Of a stretch of DNA of 21,869 nt, positions 1 to 8,868 are shown piece by piece. Source of the DNA: Chalciporus piperatus (Eukaryota; Basidiomycota; Agaricomycetes; Boletales; Boletaceae); contig JBBPTG010000348.1 in NCBI GenBank assembly GCA_038093975.1, positions 1-21,869 on the forward strand, written 5' to 3'. Under the pieces are notes generated by a model, which saw nothing but the letters and a program-made list of their open reading frames with translations, ran no database searches and was not told the DNA's origin. Numbering within the stretch: position 1 is the first letter of the stretch; each line of letters opens with the position of its first letter. Both the position numbers and the translations under genes were made by a program.

Positions 1-1952
1 GTTGCATGAGCAACGTATTGCCCACCTACCATATGCTCCAGCAGCACGAACATTCACGGAGTGGATTGCGTTCGGCAAGCGATTCACCCGGCTTGCTGCA
101 GGCGATACTACCTACCTTCTGGTTCTCATCGCTGGCCTAAACCTCCGCTTCGAAGTCTCCAAGACCACCCACCAGATTGCATATTCCGCTGGAGAGATGT
201 TGAGAAAACCTAGCATGGCCAAACCCGGTGAGTATCTCCTTGGATGTGGAACGCCATTGATGTCCTGACTCTGGGTGTGTTTTAGCATTAAGACAGCTCA
301 TCATCGCTTCCATAATCCCCACTATCGCCCAAATGCGCAAAGAACTTCCGCTTATGCTGGAGCTAAACAACCTGGGTCTGGTGGACGGTGGAGATTTGAA
401 TGTATCAGATAGACTGTTCGACAGTCTGCGGCAGGAGTAAGTTGATCGATTTGTCCACGATAAGAAGCAGGCTCACGAGGTAACTTCAATAGAGCTTTTG
501 TATTACCGAAGCGCAGCAAGCTGAGTGCTTGGGCGGCATGCACGGCTGAGGTCAATGTGGATGTGGCCGTTCTTGTACTATCCCACGAAGTTCTGCAAGG
601 TCTATCACCTGTCCAAGTGTTACAATCCGGCAGTTCCTCCTCTACACATCCGTTGCCAACGCCGAAACCAACACCGACGTCTTCACTGGCACTGCCAGGA
701 TCTCCTCAGATGCGCCCCTCCCCTCTCCCGGACCTGCAGTTTCCGGTCATCAAGATGCCGACTACATTTGATCCCAAGTCCTCCGTCAATCGACTCAATC
801 CATGCAGTGCCAAGCATCGAGCCCGAAACACGATCTGGACAGATATGCAAAGAGAGGCGGCAGCTAAGGGAACAGCAGTCCAGGATCCGCTGCACCTCGC
901 GACCCTAGTAAGTAGGCTCAGTTGGGAGTCGATTGCTAGGTGTTAAACCCCCTTCATTCCAAGCTGGAGGACTTCTACCCCAAGGGCTATAAGAAGCAGC
1001 CCAATGAATACATCTGCATTCCAACGACCTCTTTCGAAGGGTAAGTGAATTATATGACTCACCTGTACTCTCTAACGCTGAACATCAGAGCACTTGACAT
1101 ACGCAACGGTGATGGAAGCCTGATGGTTTTCATTTGTAACGCCATGCCCATGCGGCTAAAAGAAAATCTTGCGGCCAAACTCTCCGCCTGTCTGGACGAT
1201 GACAATCTTTGGCAACACCGCAACAGCAGAGATGGCGCACCCTTCCGCTGCCTGCACTTCTCCTGGTATAATCGATACACGACCAATGTGAGTGACTAGA
1301 CACTAGTATTGATCTTGACGACGGATTTTGGCTGCTTAGGGAGAAGGAACACCGAGTGCTGTCCACCCTCATGAGCTTGAGCGAACGGACATCTCGCGTA
1401 CGAACACATGGCAGTTTCTGCCCTACATGTCCCGGGATTTCAACCAGAACAAACAGCTTTATGACGATCTCTCCATGGCTTTCAAAGATGTATTTGTGTG
1501 GATTGAAGACGTGGTAAGTCACATTCGTCGATAAGGATAAACTAAAACTCTGAAACCAACAGTTACGCTTGAACCTGCCTGCAGAGTACAAGGCGATGAT
1601 AGAGATCGTGGAGTCCCTTCCGGGACAGCCAGGAAGTCTGGTCTCGCCGTTCATTTCATTCGTGCTCAATATCAACGTGTGCACGCAAGGCCACCGCGAC
1701 GTCGGCGACAAGAGCCTTTGCCTGGTACTTGCCATTGGCAATTTCATTGGCGGTGGGCTTGCCCTCAAAGAGCCGGGTTTGGTGGTAGAGATGGGAAATG
1801 GGGATTTCGCGGCCTTCCGGTCTGACAGCACAACCCACTTGAATCTCTACTACGAGGGCACTAGGGCATCATTCGTGTTTCAAAGCGATCGGGCGTTTGA
1901 TCGGTGGAAGGAGAACAAGAACGGTTGGTCCTTCAGCGACTTTTTCCACTAG
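1..1952 (+). CDS. TET/JBP-like 2OG-Fe(II) oxygenase, 5' end outside window
   Basis: Seven exons join in one open frame: <2-227, 286-436, 493-907, 964-1040, 1089-1287, 1340-1513 and 1563-1952 (stop TAG). Introns are 49-58 nt with GT-AG ends. The visible part encodes 543 residues; the start lies upstream. The C-terminal domain has the 2OG-Fe(II) dioxygenase signature: HRD (iron-binding H and D, residues about 458 and 460), then a GGGLALKEPGL strand, GDFAAFRS, the distal His in STTHLNL (about 506) and Arg in GTRAS (about 515, 2-oxoglutarate contact). The closing DRAFDRWKENKNGW is typical of the fungal TET/JBP branch as I know it. These enzymes oxidise 5-methylpyrimidines in DNA and are expanded next to transposons in mushrooms; that role is inferred from family. 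Residues about 140-225 are Pro/Ser-rich and probably disordered. No stop or frameshift was found, so the gene may be functional. The 908-963 intron has an alternative acceptor at 939, but that would be only 32 nt. Confidence 0.72.
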
Positions 1953-2148
1953 ACTCAGAGTACTTAAGTCTAGTCCATTGTATCTTTGATGATTAATCGT
2001 TGACTTGGTGTCATTTTTTGTTTCTGTCTCAGTGAGCTAGGCGCGCGTACCTCCGATGACGCCGGAAATAGTTTTCCATTCAATACCCCTTAGGTTCCAG
2101 ATCTACACTGGTCTTCTGATCGCCGTTGGGTCCAGGCCTCCCTGCATG

Positions 2149-2157
2149 TATAATATA
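2149..2157 (+). promoter_or_regulatory. TATA-like box of the 2237 gene
   Basis: TATAATATA lies 80 nt before the ATG at 2237. It is followed by a pyrimidine-rich leader (2168-2230), which is common in basidiomycete core promoters. It is called by position and composition only. Confidence 0.35.
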
Positions 2158-2236
2158 ACGCTACGGCGAGAGTTCCCTTCATTCTTTTCTCATCAATCCA
2201 CTTCAACCCCCTCTACAACATACACTTACCAACAAC

Positions 2237-4054
2237 ATGGCAGGCCCTCAGACTAGAAAAGAGACCCGTGGCAAGAAACGCCCCGCTAGCCCTTCACTTT
2301 CCCCTCCCCCTCCTGCGCAGCCTTCTAAACGTCAGAGAGGTAAACGACGCAACTCACCGAGCCCACTGAGTCCCGCAGAGGCCAAGGCTGTGAAAAAACT
2401 GGAGCAGAAAGAGAAAGCGGCAGCAGCAGCTGCATTACTAGAGGAGGAAAAACGAGGTAAGTATCCATGTACGATACAAATACATGCTCAGCATGCCGGC
2501 CAGCTACTCGCAAGAGGGTGGCACGGCATCTCGCTCAAGAGGAAGCTGAGACCAGCCAAGAGGACGCTGACGGTGAGGACGCACAATCATCCCCCCGTGT
2601 CAAACAGCGCAGAAAGGCCCGGGGAGAGGTTTCTCTCTCTCTTCTTGATGCGCTACTTGGTGATGGCGATGATTTGGAGGTGGGCGAGAAAGATACGGAG
2701 GAAGGCGAAGTTGATGAAGACGCTGACGCCGGAGAGCATGGACATGGGCATGATACACAGGACAATGCCCAAGTCAACGCTGGGGATGCCAATGAAGGTG
2801 CAAAAGCACCATCTCCAGCCCAGGCGACGGTGAAGGCGAATGACGAGGTATTTGTTTTTTCTTAGCTCCACAAACATACTGACTTGAATCTCACTCAGAT
2901 TATTTGAGGGCCGCAAGAAGACGATGAAAAGAAAAATGATACCACATCAAAAGGCGTCCCAGTATCCAAGGGACAGAAGGTCAAACTTGGGACGTTCGAA
3001 TGCCCAAGCACCAACAAACTTGCCAAGCTAGGTCACGGCCTAGTTCGCCAGTATATCTCACTCACTCACGGATTTCCTATGGGCGTTCAGAAGGAGGAGA
3101 TCTGTTGGAAGGCATTGGTCCTGGGGAGCAAAAAAGACTCGACGCTCTCCACCTTTTTCAAGGGTATGGAGACCAACACACAACTGAAGATGCAACTCAT
3201 AGACTATGTAAGCATCAATATGACCGTCTATTCTGTACTAACAAACTACATGGCGCCATATAAATAGGTTTGGGGAGGAGCTACCCAGCTCCATGGTGAG
3301 CTCGTTGCCAAAGCACGACTCGCCGTTCCTCATGCATATGGTCTCCCCGGGGATTTGAAGGGGGAAGAGTTGTTGTTGGCGGTCAGATGGTTGGTTGACC
3401 AAGGGAAAATGTTGCACGGCGGGTTGAATATCAAGGTAAGTGACATTTACCGGCAATACCTGGTCATTCTGAAAAAGTGTGAAGGAACGCACCTGTGAAG
3501 GTGACCCATGGAGCCATCCGATTTTCCCCCAACTCATCAAGGCTCAGTGGTGGGGACAACGAGGCCAGGGTACGCTTTTAGGCACCGGGTCCACCAATCC
3601 TTACCTCAATGCTCCCATCCCTCAACTGGCCTTGGTCGCCACTGCCGTATGTGTTGCTCATCCTACCATTCACACAACTGATGTAATACATTGTTTATCA
3701 GATCGAATGTGTTCTTTCTGGCTTGAGCAATGGCACTGTGATGGACTTCAACGATTCTGTGTTCCGCCCAAGGTATATAAACGTACACACTCTCAGGCTT
3801 GACTGAATGGTTTCATTAGATTCGAGTATTACCTTGAGATGCTGAAACAGTGGAATGCAAAATGTCCCAACTATCTGGCCAACGTGGTTCAAAAGAAAAT
3901 CCAGGAACATACCGGGTAAGTGATATTCTTTGTCAAAATTGTCAAACTGACGACGTCCATCATGATTAGTTTCCAAGAGGCGAAAGCTGCTACATTCACA
4001 TTTGATTTCCAGGCACTGGAGGACAAGGCCAATCCACAAGGCCAAGTAGAGTAG
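2237..4054 (+). CDS. Multi-exon hypothetical protein, basidiomycete DUF6532-like (tentative)
   Basis: ATG at 2237 follows a CAACAAC leader. Exons: 2237-2456, 2504-2847, about 2908-3207, 3268-3435, 3485-3646, 3702-3772, 3820-3915 and 3970-4054 (stop TAG). The 3208-3267 intron carries a perfect TACTAAC branch site. The N-terminus is basic and Ser/Pro-rich (KKRP, KRQRGKRR, possible nuclear signals), followed by a Lys/Glu/Ala coiled-coil-like stretch and an acidic Asp/Glu-rich region. The C-terminal half looks folded (KLGHGLVRQYISLTHGF, PIPQLALVATA, FRPRFEYYLEMLKQW). It resembles unnamed basidiomycete proteins; DUF6532 is my best guess and is unverified. The exon 2/exon 3 junction near 2848-2910 does not close in frame: every AG acceptor tried leaves a one-base mismatch or meets TGA at 2905. 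There may be a frameshift, a sequencing error or an exon I missed. Function unknown. Confidence 0.6.
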
Positions 4055-4391
4055 CGTACATACATTGTTGAGGCCGCCATTGAAATAAATTGACATTTTA
4101 ATGTCTATCACTTTGTGAACAAATCTGACTAAAGAGTGAACAATGGCATAAAATGGAAAAGCCAGTGAGGGTCTAAGGGCTTTGCAATAGTAACACAAAG
4201 GACCTATATGAACTGCCAGCCTAGCTTTATATCTTCCTTTTGATGAAAATTGGTTCAATAATGACGCCCTTTATAAGGGGACTTGTTGCTTTTGGCCATT
4301 TGGGACATTTGTGCAGAAAAGGGTCAAAAACCATAAAAAAGATACATAAGGCATAAAATTTCAACAAAGGGCTCACTATGGTATAGGGGTA
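4055..4391. other. AT-rich non-coding stretch between gene and retroelement
   Basis: No convincing coding region. It holds the 3' UTR of the preceding gene and AT-rich DNA leading to the outer side of a 13-bp inverted repeat. The last part, read on the minus strand outward from the gag fragment, starts CATCAGGAAAATACCCC. The far side of the pol fragment starts CATCAGGAAAACCC. Both flanks may therefore be ends of one inverted-repeat transposon. Confidence 0.4.
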
Positions 4392-5341
4392 TTTTCCTGA
4401 TGTTGGGTCTGGAACTGGGTAGTGCGTTTGTACCAATCCTCAATCGTGGTAGGGACAGTGTCCATGCTGTTGACTCGCCTCATGAGGGAGACGGGTATGC
4501 CTGCGGAAAAGTATCCGATTAGGACGTTGTTATCGGTGATGCCTGATAAGGCGACTTGATTCTGGAAACTCGAAATGAATTCTGGGAGGGAGGGAGAATA
4601 CTCTCCATTCTTGAGAGGTTTCATCCGTTTGGTGGAGAGCCAGGCGACGGCGTTTCCTACGGTGTCGTGGTGTTTGAATGCGGTTTCGAAATCAGTGATA
4701 AACTGAGCCCAGGTTCCCATTGTGACTGTAGCGCCGGTGATGGCCTTGCGGCGGAAGGTGGCGGCCCAAGTGGCTGCTGATCCTTTGGACATGTAAGATA
4801 GCGCAAAGGCGATCTTCTTGGGGTCGGTGTTGTATACGTCACCATTGACAGTGAGATAGAATTGGATGGAATTCATCCAAGCAGTGCTCTTTTCAAAGGA
4901 GCCATCAAAGGTGTCTGGGGCTCCGATGCGGAGTTCGGTGGGTTTGGAGGACGACATGGGGTTTACAAAGGTAGGGGGTATCTGATACGCTCCTGGTGCA
5001 AATGCGGGTGCGGGAAGGGAAGGAGTGGGGAAAGCTGGGGTTCGTGGGGGAGCAGGCGACACAGGGAACTGTGGAGCTCTTCGGGACATTGGGGTCGGTG
5101 ACGGTGGTGTTGGTGACCTTGGGATGGTTACAGCTGAGGAAAATTCGTGGGAGAGGTGAAGGGTTTCTTCTTGTTCCTCTTGGGTGGTGATTGGTTCGTC
5201 GTAAAGATCTGCGGTGTCGTAGGGGTTAGAGGGATCTTCCTCTTCAGGTGAGCCCGAGTCAGAAGATTCGGGGTTCTGTGGATTAGCGGTCTCTCGTGGG
5301 GGGCCCCAACGAGAGGTGTCGAGGCGAGGTCGTTGGGAAAT
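4376..5341 (-). pseudogene. gag: Ty3/Gypsy Gag fragment, C-terminally truncated
   Basis: The frame is open from about 5341 down to a stop at 4376. It starts with a Pro/Ser- and Glu-rich segment. A retrotransposon Gag capsid-like domain follows: RIGAPDTFDGS, FEKSTAWMNSIQFYL, AATWAATFRRK, WAQFITDFETAFKH, IEDWYKRTTQF. Homology stops after TQFQTQ at about 4403, exactly at the inner edge of a 13-bp inverted repeat. The remaining residues come from foreign sequence. The CCHC zinc knuckle and protease expected downstream are missing. The first candidate start in a good context (5341-5339) reads ATT rather than ATG; the next in-frame ATG is at 5089. Gag lies directly downstream of the LTR at 5390-5858 on the same strand, the normal place for gag behind a 5' LTR. 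Confidence 0.75.
4392..4404 (+). repeat. 13-bp inverted repeat, left arm, at gag breakpoint
   Basis: TTTTCCTGATGTT is the exact reverse complement of 8487-8499. An AGGGG tract occurs just outside both arms, a few bases off register. The arm ends where Gag homology ends. Confidence 0.6.
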
Positions 5342-5375
5342 GGTGGAGGTCTACAGCGAAGGTAGCCTTCAGGGG

Positions 5376-5387
5376 TAACTTAGACCT
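5376..5387 (-). promoter_or_regulatory. Self-priming primer-binding site of the retroelement
   Basis: On the minus strand the sequence AGGTCTAAGTTA starts two bases inside the LTR end. It is perfectly complementary over 12 nt to TAACTTAGACCT in the LTR (5576-5565). No TGG-type tRNA primer site is seen. In Tf1/sushi-group elements the 5' end of the RNA folds back onto a site at this location to prime reverse transcription. Confidence 0.7.
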
Positions 5388-5389
5388 TT

Positions 5390-5858
5390 TGTTACGCTTG
5401 TACCGGGTAGGTCAAAGCGTAGACACAAAAGCCTAGTCAAAGACAAGGGTTTCAAGGTAGCCTAACGATGGGATGTCCACGTTAAGGCCTAGCGTCCGTT
5501 CAAGAGTGGGACGGTGACTCTCAGAGGGTTCAAGGAAGCGGGGAATGACCAAGCTAGATTGCGTAGGTCTAAGTTAGGGTTACAGGAGGAAACTCGAGGG
5601 TTTATATAAGTGAAGAAATGAGTTAAGGGCAGGCATAGAACAAGTCAGAATATGTAAGAACGAGTCATGACGAATAAGAATGGGTCATGCTCGGTAAGCA
5701 TACGAGTCAGCGATGACGAAGCATGGAAGGTGAAAGAACATTAAAGAATGTTCGCTGACTAAAGTAAGGTAAGAAATGGGAGGCCTAGGCAGGACTCGAA
5801 CCAGCGACTAGGACTTAGTACAAGGTAATAGGGAAGGAAAGAATGAGTGATCGTAACA
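5390..5858 (-). repeat. Ty3/Gypsy LTR, copy 1 (469 bp)
   Basis: It begins TGTTACG and ends CGTAACA, giving TG...CA ends with short inverted termini. It has the same length as the copy at 9577-10045 and differs from it by 16 transitions, all within 5653-5858. The flanks CCTTT (5385-5389) and TCGGG (5859-5863) do not match, so this is not a solo LTR. On the minus strand pol runs into it from upstream and gag follows it downstream. It thus serves as a 3' LTR for pol and a 5' LTR for gag. The pol frame continues about 33 codons into the LTR, and no purine-rich tract precedes it. Confidence 0.9.
5565..5609 (-). promoter_or_regulatory. LTR core promoter: TATA box and inferred transcription start
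   Basis: On the minus strand TATATAAA occupies 5609-5602. The 12-mer complementary to the primer-binding site begins 32 nt downstream, at 5576. If the self-priming model is right, 5576 is the RNA 5' end (start of R), making U3 5858-5577 and R-U5 5576-5390. The same elements occur in copy 2 (offset +4187). Confidence 0.65.
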
Positions 5859-8488
5859 TCGGGTGCATTTGACAAATGCGCTGCCTTTTCCCATGTACGG
5901 TCTGATATGTCCCAGCCTTTCCAGTGAACCAGGTACTCTAATTGTCCTTGTTTCACCTGAGATTTCACTACGTAATCCACCTCGTACTCTTCTTCTCCTT
6001 CTTGGTTGACTATTACCGGATCTGGAAGACGGACCGGTTGCCGTTCCAACGGTTCTTTAGCTGGTTTGACCCGTTTGACATTAACCGTGGGATGGATATG
6101 CATGGAATTGGGCAAGTCTAGTGTGACTGCATTGGGAAGGACCTTCGTGATCTGATAAGGTCCGATCCAGTTCTGCGTCATCTTTTTGGAAGGATAAGGT
6201 AATTTGAGATTGTCCGTGGATAACATAACGAAATCTCCGATTTGATAATCTGGAGCTTCGGACCGATGCTTGTCCGCTTGCTCTTTCATCCGGTTCTGAG
6301 TTTCTTCTAACGCCTGCTCTACTTCCGAGTCTTTGTGTGCCTTTCCACATTTTTCTAAGAATGCACCAGCCGGAGATGAATCGCCTTCGAATCCCATGCG
6401 TGGGAAGTAGTTTTTTGTGATAGCAAAGGGAATCGTTCCGGTAGCAGTGGAGAGGGAGGAATTGTGATGGAACTGTGCTATCTTCAACCATTCAGCCCAT
6501 TCCGTTTGACGTTTAGCCACGTAAGCGCGGAGATACTGCTGGAGTTCTTGGTTCATACGCTCCGTTTGGCCATCGGTTTGGGGGTGATAAGTGGTTGACA
6601 GCTTCTGTTCTATTCCTAGAAGGGTGCAAAGCTGCGAAGTAAACTCCGATGCAAATTGCGGTCCTCGATCTTCAACAATCGAAGAGGGAAGTCCGTGTCT
6701 ACACCAAACATTGTCTCTAAATAAAATAGCTAGTTCTTTCAAACAAATTGTCTTTTTACAAGGTATGAACTCGACTTCTTTAGAGAAGCGATCTACAATT
6801 ACACAAATAGCATCAAAGCCACGTGATTTGGGGAAACCCGTGGTAAAGTCTATAGATATATCCTTCCATGGTTCTTTCGAAACGGGAAGGGGAATTAATT
6901 TGCCAGCTTGTGCAGTTGACTTTCCCTTCGTGAGGGCGCACGTCTGACAATGTTCTACGTAAGTTTTGACGTCTTTTGTGACACCAGGCCACGAGAAATA
7001 TCGAGTAACAAGATGTAATGTACGTCCTTGACCTCCGTGGCCACCAATAGGAGAATCATGAAGTATTGTAAGAAGTTTAGTACATAAAGAAATAGGTACA
7101 AAAACCTTGTTTTCATCATTTTTAAATACTATAGACCCCTCGTCAAAAACGAAGCCATCTAGAGTATCATTTTTTATTTTTTCTGATTCATTTTGTATTT
7201 CGTCATAAATAGGTGAAGAAAGAGTCACTGTATTAATAAAAACAGAAGCAGGAAGTACTGTAATATTTTTGTTATGGTTGGGATCTGCTTCTCCGTGATC
7301 TTCTCAACGGGATAAAGCATCAGCCCTTCCATTTGTAGAACCCGGTTTATAAATAATCGAGTAATTATACTCTGAGAGCAACACGTTCCAGCGTGCTTGA
7401 CGTGGGCTCAGAGTTTGGGGAGATTTCCAGTATTCGAGATTCTTGTGGTCTGTCCAAATCTCGAAATGTTCTCGACCCATTAGATAATGTCTCCATTCCT
7501 GCAAAGCCCGAATGACAGCTAGAAGCTCTTTGTCATAAACTGGGTAGTTCTTCTCGGCAGAACTGAAGGAATGGGAAATGAAGGCACAAGGCCTCCAGAG
7601 GCCATCATCACATTTAACCGAGAGCACAGCTCCCGTTGCAATATCACTAGCGTCCGTTTCTACTCTGACTTCTTTAGAGCGGTCAGGATATGCTAAAAGT
7701 GGAGCGGTAGTGAATTGCTGCTTCAGCTTGTCAAAAGCTTGCTGTTGCTCCGGTCCCCACCGGTATGGTGTGTCCTTTTTGGTGAGGTCATTCAAGGGAC
7801 GAGCAATGTCAGCGAAGCCCTGAATGAAGCGTCGATAGAAGTTAGCCAATCCTAAAAAGGACTGAACACTTTTCAACTGAGTTGGCGCCGGCCAATCCAA
7901 AATAGCCTGCACCTTTGAAGTGTCCATCTCTACGCCTTTCTGGGAGATAACCATTCCCAGGAAATCTACGGAATTTACAGCGAAACTGCACTTTTCTGGT
8001 TTTACGTAAAGATCATTCTCTCTGAGACGTTGCAATACGGTTTTAACTATTTCTAAGTGCTGTGCTCTAGTTTTTCCGAACGTAAAGATCATAAGATCGT
8101 CAATATAGATAATCAAGACTCCGTTTAGATCGCTAAACAGATCGTTCAACATCTGTTGAAATGTAGGTAGAGAATTGGTAAGTCCGAAATACATAACAAC
8201 TGGTTTGTAAGCGCCGAATGGAGTAACGAAAGCCGCTTTCCATTCGTCGCCTTCTTTTATTCTAACATTATTGTAACCCCAACGAAGGTCCATTTTAGTA
8301 AACATATCAGCTCCTTTGAGCTGGTCGATAAGTCCGGAAATGAGGGGAAGAGGGTAAGCATTCTTGACAGTTCCCTCGTTTACGTAACGATAGTCCATAA
8401 CTAATCTCTTTTTACCGTCCTTTTTTGGAATAAAGAATACAGGAGATGTTTGAGGGGATTTCGACGGACGAAGATATCCTTTCGATAA
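5759..8488 (-). pseudogene. pol: Ty3/Gypsy Pol (RT-RNase H-integrase-chromodomain), 5' truncated
   Basis: One minus-strand frame runs from about 8488 to the stop at 5759, broken only by TGA at 7306-7304. The order RT, RNase H, integrase is that of Ty3/Gypsy. RT begins at LSKGYLRPSKSP, so its N-terminus and the protease are missing. The catalytic YIDD is at 8107-8096. RNase H has VETDAS, KELLAVIRAL and WTDHKNLEYW. Integrase has an HHCC zinc finger (GGHGGQGRTLH, HCQTCAL) and the D,D,E triad (SIDFTTGFP, VEDRGPQFAS, TDGQTERMNQEL). A C-terminal chromodomain follows (EYEVDYVV, YLVHWKGW, RTWEKAAHLSNAPDV). Chromodomains direct integration to modified chromatin, which places this copy among the chromoviruses. 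The internal stop reads TGA where CGA (Arg) would keep the frame, as expected from C-to-T decay. Truncation at 8487 coincides with the inverted-repeat arm. Confidence 0.9.
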
Positions 8489-8499
8489 CATCAGGAAAA
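8487..8499 (+). repeat. 13-bp inverted repeat, right arm, at RT breakpoint
   Basis: AACATCAGGAAAA is the reverse complement of 4392-4404. The recognisable RT sequence (LSKGY) begins within the first bases of this arm, read on the minus strand. Confidence 0.6.
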
Positions 8500-8868
8500 C
8501 CCTCCCCTGGATAATTGTATAGAATAGTAGATATTTCCAAAGTAATTCTCACAAATACCAACAATTATTGACATTTCTTCATATTTCTAATAATTCTTCC
8601 AATTTTATCAACATAAGTAGCCCCCCCTTGTTATTCTCTGGATTTTCTGAAAAATCTTGATATTTCCATACAATTATCTTCAGAAAGACATTGTAATTAA
8701 CAGATATAATGTCATAATAGTGTTCATATTAGCAGACTATATTCTGATAATACTGGCCATTCACTACTATTAAATCACACATAATCATGATGATTGAAAA
8801 TGAATTTATTGACCACTATCTACTACAGATCATGTACTACATCTACTAACTGCTATCAAGCAAGGTAC
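8500..8868. other. AT-rich non-coding segment
   Basis: No coding sequence recognised. It is strongly AT-rich, unlike the flanking GC-rich array. An 11-bp inverted repeat (GATAATTGTAT, 8510-8520 and 8668-8678) and a repeated GATATTTCCA (8531 and 8659 regions) suggest a decayed mobile element. No family assigned. Confidence 0.4.

Noticed and set aside
908..939. A 32-nt intron in the TET/JBP gene
   Set aside because: It is much shorter than all other introns here; the 908-963 alternative is 56 nt and keeps the frame.
3436..3500. Acceptor at 3500 for the fifth exon of the hypothetical gene
   Set aside because: It shifts the frame. The acceptor at 3484 gives a 162-nt exon in frame with the conserved downstream sequence.
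4227..4436. Short minus-strand frame next to the gag fragment
   Set aside because: It has no recognisable family and AT-driven composition, and it overlaps the gag fragment boundary.
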